This document shows positions 5,587-13,329 of a stretch of DNA of 15,600 nt, piece after piece. Each line of letters starts with the position of its first letter. Within the stretch, counting starts at the first letter, position 1. The DNA comes from CAZPHI01 sp964586425. GTDB taxonomy: Bacteria > Bacillota > Clostridia > Lachnospirales > Lachnospiraceae. The notes below the pieces were generated by a model. That model did no database searches and had not been told where the DNA came from. It saw only the letters and a list, made by a program, of their open reading frames with translations. The DNA lies in the NCBI GenBank assembly GCA_964586425.1, contig CAZPHI010000046.1, forward strand, positions 1 through 15,600. Direction: 5' to 3'. The position numbers were made by a program, and so were the translations under genes.

Positions 5587-7305
5587 TTACTTTTTTGTAC
5601 TTGCTAAAACTTTTTTTATTTCACCTAAAGTTCTGATTCGTTTACTAAAATCAATATCAAGAACCTTGCCGATATCTTTTAGTACATCATCATAATAATC
5701 AAACAGGTAGTAATTCTGCTGAATTAAAGTGCAGTCTGCTTTGGAAAGTGATTCTAGAAGCCTTCCAATGCTGTATTTTCGTTCTAACTTCGTTTCAAGA
5801 ATTCGAGCGATGGTAAGTGCAACAAAGCAGGTAAGGAAATGAGCTTCTATATGATCTTTTGTCCAGACATAAACAGGTCTGGCTTCCAATTCGCTTTTGG
5901 TTACCTTAAATGATTCTTCAATTCTCCACAGGCCTCGATACATATCAATAATCTTGTCGTCGGTTTCGTCCATTTCACTTGAAAGTAATACATAATAACC
6001 ATCAAGTGCTTCTTCTTCACGAAGCTTTGCTTCATCGATTTCAAGAATAGAAGATGCTGTTAAAATTTCCCCTGTATCTTTATCATAATCCACTTTCTTT
6101 ACGTATTTTGCTGCACCATAAGAAGTTGCTCTGGTATAACTGCCTGGATTTTTTGCGAGGTCAGCAGCTTTTGCAAGAGCAGCGGCACGATCAGCTTTTG
6201 CACGTTTGGCATATTTCTCACTCCAGAAAACAACCTGCTTTTCATCTACAGTTTTCTTGATTTTGCGTCCAGTTTGTGAGGTGACTTGAATATTGCGAGG
6301 ACACTTGCGTGACTTTCTTTTATATTCAGTGCCTAGCCAGGTATAGCCTTCTTCGTCTAGCACATATTTTTTCATTTCTTTGTCAGCACCACGCACAGAC
6401 ATGCTAAAAACATAGCCATCTTTTGTTGGCGTGTTAATGGTGTACCAGATGTTGTCGCCGGTGGTCATTCCTTTATCTGCAACTGAAATGACACGTCCTA
6501 GGTCAAACTCTTTTTTGATTCGTCCAAAGTTTGGACGATAGGTTAGACAATCGTTGGTGTTTCCAGCGAAAAGCTCGTATGTAATAGGAATCCCGTTGTT
6601 ATCCATAAATAATCCCATTTGTACGATTGGATTAGGACGGTGTTCTTTGGAAACACCTTTTCGTAGGAAATCGTTCTGGTCATCCGATTCGAAATAGTAA
6701 TTCGTTACATCATAATAAATAAGACTTGTATCACGGCCATAGTTTTCCTTAATTTTGTCATTTAACCAAACCTGAAGGTTTTCTTTGTGCTTTGTAAAGA
6801 ACGAAAGACAACGGTAAACATCATCTAGAGAGTAGTTTGTTTTTTCGAAGAACTGTGCTCTGTTATCAAAGGAAGATTTCTTTGATGCAGGAGACAGGAG
6901 TCTTGAATACACGAGCATCTTCATGATGGTGTTTGCATCGAATTGCTCTTTTGAATGACGTTGGCGATTGATGAGGAACTTATCAATTTCAAGTTTGTGA
7001 TAAATCTGGCTTAGTGCAGCATAGCCAAAATTCTTGCGAAGAGAAGTGTCGTCAGTACATAAACGGTCAGAATCATAAAAAGTAAAGCTTATAGGTGCTT
7101 GCTTGGTATTTTTTTCCGCCTTTAATTCATCGACGCGCTTTTGAAAGTGTGCAATAGGATCCGCATATAGTTTTTCGAGTTCATCAAGATAGCCTAGAGA
7201 TTCCACTGTCTTAGAACGAGACATTTTTCTTTGCTTATCATAATAAGAATCTACAATGGCCAGATAGATACGACCTTTTGATGTTTTTGTTTTTCTTAAA
7301 TGCAT
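5587..7305 (-). CDS. IS1634-family DDE transposase
   Basis: Enzyme that cuts and joins the ends of the insertion sequence. The 572-residue product starts at the ATG at 7303-7305 (MHLRKTKTSKGRIYLAIVDS), with GGAGGTG at 7312-7318; an in-frame start 14 codons upstream lacks such a site. The DDE triad fits D199 (IYYDVTNYYFE), D277 (ISVADKGM) and E463 (YRGLWRIEESFK). E463 is followed seven residues on by K470, as in the Y-R-E-K signature of IS4-type enzymes. An insertion of about 180 residues between the second D and the E, rich in K and A, is usual for this group. The frame is intact. Family assignment is from motif style and from the long duplication around the element. Confidence 0.93.
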   Translation of the reverse strand: MHLRKTKTSKGRIYLAIVDSYYDKQRKMSRSKTVESLGYLDELEKLYADPIAHFQKRVDELKAEKNTKQAPISFTFYDSDRLCTDDTSLRKNFGYAALSQIYHKLEIDKFLINRQRHSKEQFDANTIMKMLVYSRLLSPASKKSSFDNRAQFFEKTNYSLDDVYRCLSFFTKHKENLQVWLNDKIKENYGRDTSLIYYDVTNYYFESDDQNDFLRKGVSKEHRPNPIVQMGLFMDNNGIPITYELFAGNTNDCLTYRPNFGRIKKEFDLGRVISVADKGMTTGDNIWYTINTPTKDGYVFSMSVRGADKEMKKYVLDEEGYTWLGTEYKRKSRKCPRNIQVTSQTGRKIKKTVDEKQVVFWSEKYAKRAKADRAAALAKAADLAKNPGSYTRATSYGAAKYVKKVDYDKDTGEILTASSILEIDEAKLREEEALDGYYVLLSSEMDETDDKIIDMYRGLWRIEESFKVTKSELEARPVYVWTKDHIEAHFLTCFVALTIARILETKLERKYSIGRLLESLSKADCTLIQQNYYLFDYYDDVLKDIGKVLDIDFSKRIRTLGEIKKVLASTKK

Positions 7306-7327
7306 AACAGACACCTCCAATACCTTT

Positions 7328-7356
7328 ATTATACCACATACACCCATATATATCCA
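7328..7356 (-). promoter_or_regulatory. Transposase promoter
   Basis: On the minus strand TATAAT (7328-7333) is preceded by TGG, an extended -10, and, after a 17-bp spacer, by TGGATA (7351-7356, 4 of 6 to the -35 consensus). It is placed to give a leader of about 17 nt before the transposase start codon. Confidence 0.65.
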
Positions 7357-7370
7357 GTAAAATATGACGT

Positions 7371-7401
7371 AAAAACAAAATAAAAAATGCCCGAATGCAT
7401 T
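7371..7401 (-). terminator. Weak terminator-like hairpin inside the right end of the IS
   Basis: AATGC and GCATT (7386-7390 and 7397-7401) form a 5-bp stem with a 6-nt loop. On the minus strand this is followed by a T-rich tract (7371-7385). It lies between the outside DNA and the transposase promoter, where many insertion sequences carry elements that limit read-through from host promoters. The stem is short, so this is tentative. Confidence 0.35.
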
Positions 7402-7438
7402 ATAAATAAAGCAACCGAGCTATATCATCTTAAAAAGC

Positions 7439-7454
7439 AACTGCAAAACTGTGG
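7439..7454. repeat. IS right terminal inverted repeat
   Basis: AACTGCAAAACTGTGG on the plus strand; its complement matches the left end at 5488-5503 at 13 of 16 positions. Confidence 0.85.
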
Positions 7455-7605
7455 AGACCTCTTCCATAGCTAGTCTAATATATCATACCTTAGGATGTGT
7501 AGTCAACACATTTTTTAATTTTTTTCAATTACGCAAAACACAATGTTTATTATATTATAAATGCTTCAACAATTCAAGCATTTTTCTAAAAATCTAGTGA
7601 CAAAT
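7455..7605. repeat. 151-bp direct repeat, right copy (target-site duplication)
   Basis: Identical to 5337-5487. In this copy the rpmG-type promoter (minus strand, -35 at 7501-7506, -10 at 7477-7482) no longer faces rpmG but points into the insertion sequence, in the direction of the transposase. Its right end carries GTGACA, the -35 of the plus-strand promoter whose -10 lies just outside at 7620-7625. Confidence 0.93.
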
Positions 7606-7625
7606 ATGAATTTAGGTTATATAAT
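7597..7625 (+). promoter_or_regulatory. Sigma-A-like promoter for the FliD-like operon
   Basis: GTGACA (7597-7602, 5 of 6 to consensus), a 17-bp spacer and a perfect TATAAT (7620-7625). The -35 lies within the last bases of the 151-bp repeat and the -10 in unique DNA, so the duplication is what keeps this promoter whole on the right side of the insertion sequence. The resulting leader would be about 120 nt. Confidence 0.65.
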
Positions 7626-7656
7626 ATATGTATCAAATTGGATAATTGTATCTTTT

Positions 7657-7680
7657 TATAGGAAGGAACTCTTCCTTATA
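7657..7680 (+). promoter_or_regulatory. Hairpin in the leader of the FliD-like gene
   Basis: TATAGGAAG and CTTCCTTATA pair around a 5-nt loop with one bulged A, and A/T-rich flanks can extend the stem. It is downstream of the TATAAT promoter and upstream of the sigma-28-like site. No T run follows directly, so a control or stability hairpin is more likely than a terminator. Confidence 0.4.
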
Positions 7681-7699
7681 AAGAAAAGGACTTCTTTAT

Positions 7700-7726
7700 T
7701 AAGTACATGTATCCTAGTTCGGATAA
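7700..7726 (+). promoter_or_regulatory. Possible sigma-28 (flagellar) promoter
   Basis: TAAG (7700-7703), 15 bp, then TCGGATAA (7719-7726), compared with the Gram-positive flagellar sigma consensus TAAA-N15-GCCGATAA. The -10 matches at 6 of 8 positions. It ends 11 bp before the AAGGAGGT of the gene at 7753. Weaker than the similar site at 15480-15507, but both open with TTAAG. Confidence 0.38.
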
Positions 7727-7752
7727 TCTTAACAGACAAGGAGGTGACTGTT

Positions 7753-9057
7753 ATGGTAAGTAGTGTATATAATTATTATCTGTCCCAATATGGGCATAAT
7801 ATCAATTCAAAGAATGATCTGCACAAGAAGAGTGAATTAAAGAACACTTATAATAGGATGCTTAAGATTAACAAGTTCACTCCTTTGTATAAGGTTGATG
7901 TCTCAGAAGCTGCGCAGAAGTATGCCATTGACTTAAAAGAGAACGCACGTGAATTAAGTAATATAGCCAATGAGCTTTCCAGCGATAATGATGATGAGAT
8001 TATATATAAAAAATACGTACAGTCAAGTAATCCTGATGCTGTCGAGATAAACTATGTTGGAGATAACACTAATCCACCAGTTAATTCATTCGATATGGAT
8101 GTATACCAATTAGCGCAATCACAGGTTAATACCGGTAACTTCCTTCAGCCTAATGGGAATCATATCAAGGAAGGCGACTATTCATTTGACCTTAATATTG
8201 CTGATTTGACTTATGAATTCCAATTTTCTGTAGAAGAAGATTCTACTAACAAGGATATTCAGGATCGCATCAGCCGACTAATCAATCGTTCTAATATAGG
8301 TTTGAAAGCCAGCGTACTATCAGATAGTCTTGGTAACACCGCTATCTCCATTGAATCAGACGCAACTGGTATTGCTAATATGAAGAGTGTTATCTTTGAT
8401 TTTGAGCCTAATGAATCAAGTAATCTCTCTGATAATAGTTCGAATAATAACCTGGTTGATTCTCTTGGATTAAATCGTGTAGTTACATATCCGGCTAACG
8501 CTATATTCGCTGTGGATGGTAACAGACGTGTATCTACGACGAATACATTTACAATTAATAACGCTTTTGATGTTACATTAAAGTCGCCTACAGACGAGAA
8601 TTCACCTGTAACAGTAAGTCTTAAGGATGATGGTTCTGCAATTATTGACAGTATTACTGATTTGATTGACAAATACAACAAGCTCATCTCGGTTACTGAT
8701 AATGAGGAGAATAATCAATTCTCTGGTAATAAGAAGCTGCAGCATGAATTTATTGCACTCACCAAAACATACAATAATCTGTTACAGCCTGGTGGGCTGT
8801 CTGTGGCAGATGATGGAACTATTCAGGTTGATAATGCAGAGCTTGCTAAAGCCGCAGATGAAGGACGCTTGGCTGATGTATATAAGAGCCTTGGCAAATT
8901 CAAGAATGCGCTGCAGGGAAAAGCCGAGAATATTGCTTTGAATCCAATGAACTACGTCAACAACAAAATTGTTGCGTACAAGCACCCGCAAAAGAGTCTT
9001 AATGACCCATACAACTCTTCCGCATATTCCGGAATGATGTTCAGCGGATATATTTGA
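7753..9057 (+). CDS. FliD-like flagellar filament-cap (hook-associated protein 2) family protein, short form
   Basis: Probable extracellular flagellar cap-type protein. The start is the ATG at 7753-7755 (MVSSVYNYYLSQYGHNINSK), with AAGGAGGT at 7738-7745. The longer in-frame start at 7561 lies in the 151-bp repeat and is rejected. Of 434 residues, 113-206 resemble the FliD N-terminal and hook IN region (DMDVYQLAQSQVNTGNF; SRLINRSNIGLKASVLSDS; SIESDATG). Residues 248-315 resemble the FliD C-terminal domain (NAIFAVDGNRRVSTTNTFTI; then DVTLKSP and DKYNKLI). A Ser/Asn-rich stretch lies at 219-233. Odd points: the first 110 residues do not look like the usual FliD N terminus, and the C-terminal region is short. 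No signal peptide is seen, as expected for export by the flagellar route. It heads an operon with a CgeB-type glycosyltransferase 30 bp downstream. It could be a cap-derived protein rather than the true cap. Confidence 0.72.
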   Translation: MVSSVYNYYLSQYGHNINSKNDLHKKSELKNTYNRMLKINKFTPLYKVDVSEAAQKYAIDLKENARELSNIANELSSDNDDEIIYKKYVQSSNPDAVEINYVGDNTNPPVNSFDMDVYQLAQSQVNTGNFLQPNGNHIKEGDYSFDLNIADLTYEFQFSVEEDSTNKDIQDRISRLINRSNIGLKASVLSDSLGNTAISIESDATGIANMKSVIFDFEPNESSNLSDNSSNNNLVDSLGLNRVVTYPANAIFAVDGNRRVSTTNTFTINNAFDVTLKSPTDENSPVTVSLKDDGSAIIDSITDLIDKYNKLISVTDNEENNQFSGNKKLQHEFIALTKTYNNLLQPGGLSVADDGTIQVDNAELAKAADEGRLADVYKSLGKFKNALQGKAENIALNPMNYVNNKIVAYKHPQKSLNDPYNSSAYSGMMFSGYI

Positions 9058-9087
9058 TAATATTATATATAGAAGGAGTTTTACCAG

Positions 9088-10266
9088 ATGAAAGCACTCA
9101 TATACAGATATGGAAGTATCTGCGAGCCAGATGTTATGGCTGCTATTCGCAGGTTATCAATCGATCTTGAAGAAGAAACTACGGAGATTTACAACAAATC
9201 CATGCTTCCGTCAGACTGCGTAAAACTTATGCGTGATAGAATGATTAATCGTGGATACAGCTTTGTGTTCACGATTAATTTTTTTCCATGGCTTTCAGAC
9301 CTGTGTAATGTCGTTGGTGTAGTCTACATAAGTCTGATCGTAGACAGTCCTGTGCTTGAGCTTTATTCTAATTCTATAGCCAATCCATGTAACCGTGTAT
9401 TCTTATTCGATAACGAGTTGTACAAAGAATTCTCACACAAGAATCCCGGACACATATTCCACATTCCGCTTGCATCAGATGTTGCGCGCTGTACCAAGAC
9501 CATCAATGATGCTTCTGCATCACTTCGCAGGAAGTGGCAGTCAGATGTATCCTTCATAGGTTCTCTTTATACTGAAAAATGCCCTTACAACTCCACTACA
9601 CTTCCCGAATTCGAGAATGGATATGCCAACGGACTTATTGAATCGCAATTGAAAATATACGGATACAATTTTCTTCAGGAAGTTATCAGCGATGAGTTCG
9701 TTAATACATTCATCAAGAGCAGTCCTAACTTCTACAGATTTCCGCCAAACTGCGAAGAGAATAACAAAGCAGTTGTTGCCCAGCAGTACTTAAGCATGAA
9801 AGTTGCTGAGCAGGAGCGTGTTCGTGCACTCACAATGCTTGCTGCTGACTTCAATGTTGACATCTACACCGGCAGTGACACCAGCAGTATCGACGGCATT
9901 CACAACCGTGGATTTGCACGTTCTCTTGAGGATATGCCGCTGATATTCAATCAGAGTAAAATCAACCTCAACATCACTGCCAAATCCATCCGTTCCGGCA
10001 TCTCACTGCGTGTCTTTGATGTTCTTGCCTGCGGTGGTTTCCTAATTACCAATTATCAGGCCGAGTTGCCTGACTACTTCACAATCGGCGAAGACCTTGT
10101 AACATACAGCAGTCTTGACGAGTTGCATGAGCTTGTGGCTTATTACCTTGAGCATGATGACGAACGTCAGGCTATTGCCGCGCATGGTTACGAGACAGTT
10201 TGTAAGTATCACGATTATAATACAAGAATGCTGCAGATATTCGATATGGCATTCCCAGCAAAGTAA
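9088..10266 (+). CDS. CgeB-family glycosyltransferase (copy A)
   Basis: Probable cytoplasmic sugar transferase of the GT-B, CgeB-like kind (DUF3880 N-terminal part with a Glyco_trans_1_2-like C-terminal part). The 392-residue product starts at the ATG at 9088-9090, with AGAAGGAG at 9071-9078. The N-terminal part (1-130) has MKALIYRYGS and VFTINFFPWLSDLC...VDSPVLELYS. The C-terminal donor-binding part (about 250-385) has MPLIFNQSKINLNITAKSIR, SGISLRVFDVLACGGFLITN and YYLEHDDERQAIAAHG. The second CgeB-like protein in the window (12150-13313) shares these blocks closely. Linkage to the FliD-like gene suggests modification of a flagellar or surface protein; the sugar and acceptor cannot be read from the sequence. 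Confidence 0.85.
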   Translation: MKALIYRYGSICEPDVMAAIRRLSIDLEEETTEIYNKSMLPSDCVKLMRDRMINRGYSFVFTINFFPWLSDLCNVVGVVYISLIVDSPVLELYSNSIANPCNRVFLFDNELYKEFSHKNPGHIFHIPLASDVARCTKTINDASASLRRKWQSDVSFIGSLYTEKCPYNSTTLPEFENGYANGLIESQLKIYGYNFLQEVISDEFVNTFIKSSPNFYRFPPNCEENNKAVVAQQYLSMKVAEQERVRALTMLAADFNVDIYTGSDTSSIDGIHNRGFARSLEDMPLIFNQSKINLNITAKSIRSGISLRVFDVLACGGFLITNYQAELPDYFTIGEDLVTYSSLDELHELVAYYLEHDDERQAIAAHGYETVCKYHDYNTRMLQIFDMAFPAK

Positions 10267-10290
10267 AGATAATAATGCAAATAATGTAAA

Positions 10291-10340
10291 GAATCCCCAA
10301 AGTGTTTTGTATAACCACACTCTGGGGATTCCTGTTTTAT
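10291..10340 (+). terminator. Terminator between convergent operons
   Basis: GAATCCCCA (10291-10299) pairs with TGGGGATTC (10323-10331) and, past one A/C mismatch, AGTGT pairs with ACACT, giving a 14-bp stem with an 11-nt loop. CTGTTTTAT follows on the plus strand. It closes the FliD-like/glycosyltransferase operon. It lies 48 bp past the end of the oppositely oriented Maf gene, so it may serve both directions, though the minus-strand tail is only moderately T-rich. Confidence 0.85.
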
Positions 10341-10359
10341 CTCATCTGTTTTATCTCAT
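10332..10359. repeat. 14-bp perfect tandem duplication in the terminator tail
   Basis: CTGTTTTATCTCAT occurs twice back to back (10332-10345 and 10346-10359). The first unit supplies the T-rich tail of the preceding hairpin. Probably a slippage duplication; no function is visible. Confidence 0.8.
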
Positions 10360-10378
10360 CTTATTTATTTTGCCTATT

Positions 10379-12157
10379 CTATTGGCTTAACCCGATTTCT
10401 TTAGCAAATTCGCTGCATCGCATACCTTCTATATACGCGCCTTTTGAGCAATTGACGAATTCTGTATCTTTTACTTCAGCCAATCTTCTTTCAATCCAGC
10501 CTCGATATATGTCTAGATTCTTGCTAGTAAGTATTGTTTTGCCATCAACAGACTTCACTCTTCGCATACTTGCTGCATCTGTAGTATTGCTAATCTCATG
10601 CACAGAATCAGTCTCACTGGCATGTGTTTTATTATCATAGAATCCTAAGTCCAATCCAAGTGCAATAAATCTTGAACATCCCAACTGTATGCATAAGTCA
10701 ATTGCTGTAGTTGAAACCGAACCGCCTGTATTAACAAGTATTGGCGTTGCTGCTGCGTCAGCTGCTTTTATTAGTTTTACTTTCTCCTCTGACATATCAA
10801 ATTCATTCTGATACACTATGTACCTTTCTCCTTGATAATACTTTGGCACCTTATAATATAAAGTAGATAGATATATTAGTTTGCTCTTAGTTGTATCCAA
10901 TCCTTCTAACTGAGTAATCATATTCTGCTGTGGGTCGGTCATAACGATATAATCAGGAATTATATTATGTGCATATAGTTTTTTAACAACAGTTCCTGCT
11001 GCCATAATTATATAGGTACCACGCCCATCTTCATATTCTTTGTTATTAACAAACATGTCCAGATTATCGATGTCGCTATCCAATGATGGACCGCCTGCAA
11101 TAAAGATAACATCTTTATTTGCAAATGCTGTTCTAAGTCCAGATACTTCCATATCCCCTAACTTAGAATTGTTATAAAAATTACTCTTTAACAAACCACC
11201 CTGATTCCTTACGCTTGATAATTGAATATTAAAATCCTCTACCTTATGGCGTAACTCTGCTGGTTGAATCAATGGAATCGATGGTTGGTTGATAAAGCAG
11301 CTTACATTAGGATTCTTTATGTATGCGCTGAATTTGGTTAAGTCCGGGTCATGAATTATGATTGTTTTTTTTGAAGCTATAATAGTATACATATATGTAT
11401 AATGAAGTGATATTGTAATAATATCCATATTAGGTTCAAAAATCACTATACTCTCAACTTCATTGTATTTAACCAGGTAGCTTTCCATATATCCCATATC
11501 AAGTCCTAATATTGCAATTTTTTTCAACCCATCTTTGGTATCTTTGGCATATCTTATATATTCATCCGCAACACGTAAACCTATAATATCTGGATTATAT
11601 CTGCTAGTATAAAATACATTATTAATATTTAATGAACATAGTGAAATTTCATTATCAAAAACAGTATATTCATCTCCAACTAAATCCAATGTTCTTCCGT
11701 TATCAAACAATTCTTTCCATGCCAATTTATATTCGTTTTCCATGGAATCCTGTATTAAACTATCATTAAAAAACTTAAGATTAAGTTCATAACATTCTTC
11801 CATGCAATATATTCCGTTATCATAGAACTCTTTAACGCAGCTAATCGTCCATGTTCTTAACTCATATTCAAGAAAGTCAGCATATTGTATATAATCACCC
11901 TTTGCCTGAATTTCACATAGCTCATTCAGCAAATTTGTTAATGTTTTTTGCATTTCGTTAATATCTAGCTTCATATAATCGTCATTTTTAAGAATTTCTT
12001 CCATAAGCGTATATACAGAACTACAAGTACTTATAATGCCATATCGAATCACATTAATACCTTTACTATAATCCTGACGATGCAAGTAAAAACAACACCT
12101 TTCAATCCACACTCTTAACATTCCAATATTTCTTAAAAGTTTTTGTAAATTATTCAT
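10379..12157 (-). CDS. Maf-type (motility accessory factor, DUF115/MptE-like) glycosyltransferase
   Basis: Proteins of this family transfer nonulosonic acid sugars such as pseudaminic or legionaminic acid to Ser/Thr of flagellin in several motile bacteria. The 592-residue product fits their size. The N-terminal domain has an ILGLDMGYMESYLV motif (216-229) and VIFEPNMD (238-245). The central DUF115 domain (about 345-510) has IFIAGGPSLD (351-360), PDYIVMTDPQQN (401-412) and VNTGGSVSTTAIDLC...GLDLGF (475-506), the usual nucleotide-sugar fold signatures. The ATG at 12155-12157 overlaps the end of the preceding glycosyltransferase gene by 8 bp and uses an AAGGAG inside it, so translation is coupled. 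Sugar type is inferred from the family; no nonulosonic acid synthesis genes are in this window. Confidence 0.85.
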   Translation of the reverse strand: MNNLQKLLRNIGMLRVWIERCCFYLHRQDYSKGINVIRYGIISTCSSVYTLMEEILKNDDYMKLDINEMQKTLTNLLNELCEIQAKGDYIQYADFLEYELRTWTISCVKEFYDNGIYCMEECYELNLKFFNDSLIQDSMENEYKLAWKELFDNGRTLDLVGDEYTVFDNEISLCSLNINNVFYTSRYNPDIIGLRVADEYIRYAKDTKDGLKKIAILGLDMGYMESYLVKYNEVESIVIFEPNMDIITISLHYTYMYTIIASKKTIIIHDPDLTKFSAYIKNPNVSCFINQPSIPLIQPAELRHKVEDFNIQLSSVRNQGGLLKSNFYNNSKLGDMEVSGLRTAFANKDVIFIAGGPSLDSDIDNLDMFVNNKEYEDGRGTYIIMAAGTVVKKLYAHNIIPDYIVMTDPQQNMITQLEGLDTTKSKLIYLSTLYYKVPKYYQGERYIVYQNEFDMSEEKVKLIKAADAAATPILVNTGGSVSTTAIDLCIQLGCSRFIALGLDLGFYDNKTHASETDSVHEISNTTDAASMRRVKSVDGKTILTSKNLDIYRGWIERRLAEVKDTEFVNCSKGAYIEGMRCSEFAKEIGLSQ

Positions 12158-13313
12158 ATTGCTCCTTAGTAATCAATAATAATTGTAACTTTTCTTTAAA
12201 GCCAAATTTTTCAGTTACAGTATTCCTGCCATTTATCGCAATTTGTTTTCTTTCATCTTCGTGTTCCATATAATACTTAACCTTTTCAACCATGTCTTTG
12301 GGATTCTCATACACAACAATATCCACTCCTGGTGTAAAATATTGCATAATTTCCTGTTGATAATTAGTAAGTACAAAACCTCCAGCACCACATATATCAA
12401 GGATTCTTAACGGAATACCTGACTTTATGGTCTTAAGCGATATATTCAAATTAATCTTACTATTATAGAATATCTTAGGCATCTCTGTATAGTAATCGGC
12501 ATATCCCATATATTCTATATTAGTGAGTCGATCGTCGTTTTGTCCTGCATACAGGCGAGTTTTATATCTTGATGATAGAAGTGCTAGTGCTAAGAATCTT
12601 TCTCTTCCTGTACATTCCTTAGCAAGTGCATACTCTAGTTCAGCCTTTTTTACACACTCCTCATCTTCTTTTGAATAGAATGTATTAAGTTTTTTCATCA
12701 AATCATCTGTTAAGAGTTGATCTAGAATATATCCGCCATACAGATTCTGCTGGGCGTTAATTATGCCTTCAAGATATCCCCTATAATATTCATCCAACGG
12801 TTTTGCCAAATCTTCAAAGTCGGATTTATAGAGTTGTCCGACTAAACTGACATCACATTGATATCGCTCGTCATACTTATTTTCTGTAACTTTGCTCCAA
12901 TATTCTATGTCCGTTGCCAATGGCATATATCTTGCACCACTAACACCTGCATTGACAAACTCCTGTGTCTGTATGTAATCAAAGAAGTATATTGTATTGC
13001 AAGCATGTACCATAGAGGACTTATCTCTTATATGAAGTGGTGAATCATAAACCCAGCTAACATACTGAAGGCCTATCTTTTCACACACATTAGAGATAAT
13101 CGGCACATAATTAACCGAGAACACCATATCATATTCATGACTTCTTATCTTTGATTCATCTATTTTTTTGCACAGCATAACTTCGAATTCTTTATCATTC
13201 TCCCAATCCTTTAGGATATGATAAAGCACATCATATTCGATATTCAACTGATTCAATGCTTTTTCAATTCCCTTTTGCATGAATGCATTCCATTGGTAGA
13301 ATAATATTCTCAC
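12150..13313 (-). CDS. CgeB-family glycosyltransferase (copy B), GTG start
   Basis: Paralogue of the protein encoded at 9088-10266. The 387-residue product has an N-terminal part with RILFYQWNAF, MVFSVNYVPIISNVC (63-77) and VYDSPLHIRDKS. The C-terminal part has MPKIFYNSKINLNISLKTIK (278-297), SGIPLRILDICGAGGFVLTN and YYMEHEDERKQIAINGRNTV, aligning directly with copy A. The start is a GTG at 13311-13313, chosen because RILFYQ matches the start of copy A (KALIYR). The Shine-Dalgarno is weak (AGAGAA), and the 16-bp gap from the upstream gene suggests coupling. Its last 8 bp overlap the Maf start. Likely a GT-B sugar transferase acting with Maf; acceptor unknown. Confidence 0.83.
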   Translation of the reverse strand: MRILFYQWNAFMQKGIEKALNQLNIEYDVLYHILKDWENDKEFEVMLCKKIDESKIRSHEYDMVFSVNYVPIISNVCEKIGLQYVSWVYDSPLHIRDKSSMVHACNTIYFFDYIQTQEFVNAGVSGARYMPLATDIEYWSKVTENKYDERYQCDVSLVGQLYKSDFEDLAKPLDEYYRGYLEGIINAQQNLYGGYILDQLLTDDLMKKLNTFYSKEDEECVKKAELEYALAKECTGRERFLALALLSSRYKTRLYAGQNDDRLTNIEYMGYADYYTEMPKIFYNSKINLNISLKTIKSGIPLRILDICGAGGFVLTNYQQEIMQYFTPGVDIVVYENPKDMVEKVKYYMEHEDERKQIAINGRNTVTEKFGFKEKLQLLLITKEQYE

Positions 13314-13329
13314 TTATCTATTCTCTTTT

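Larger units (their letters stand above)
5488..7454 (-). mobile_element. IS1634-family insertion sequence, 1967 bp, complete
   Basis: The element is bounded by 151-bp direct repeats (5337-5487 and 7455-7605). Terminal inverted repeats of 16 bp match at 13 positions: the left end reads CCTGACTTTTGCAGTT and the right end, read inward, CCACAGTTTTGCAGTT; the inner TTTTGCAGTT is perfect. One intact transposase gene fills it on the minus strand, with its own promoter at the right end and a terminator at the left end. Length, single DDE transposase and long duplication all fit IS1634 of the IS4 superfamily. It looks recent: the direct repeats are still identical and the gene is open. The gene's GC is visibly richer than the A/T-rich spacer it entered. 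Confidence 0.92.

Noticed and set aside
5337..7605. The 151-bp repeats as long terminal repeats belonging to the mobile element, or as a composite transposon
   Set aside because: The inverted repeats lie just inside the direct repeats, the repeats contain the natural promoter DNA of host genes, and each outer flank leads straight to its host gene.
7561..7752. 64-codon N-terminal extension of the FliD-like gene
   Set aside because: Begins inside the 151-bp duplicated intergenic DNA and crosses the promoters and leader; the ATG at 7753 has AAGGAGGT.
8259..8687. Minus-strand frame of 142 codons opposite the FliD-like gene
   Set aside because: Antisense shadow; the plus-strand frame has the ribosome binding site and recognisable family blocks.
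10042..10640. Overlapping small frames around the convergent terminator on both strands
   Set aside because: They span the terminator and gene ends, have no ribosome binding sites and give hydrophobic low-complexity products typical of T-rich DNA.
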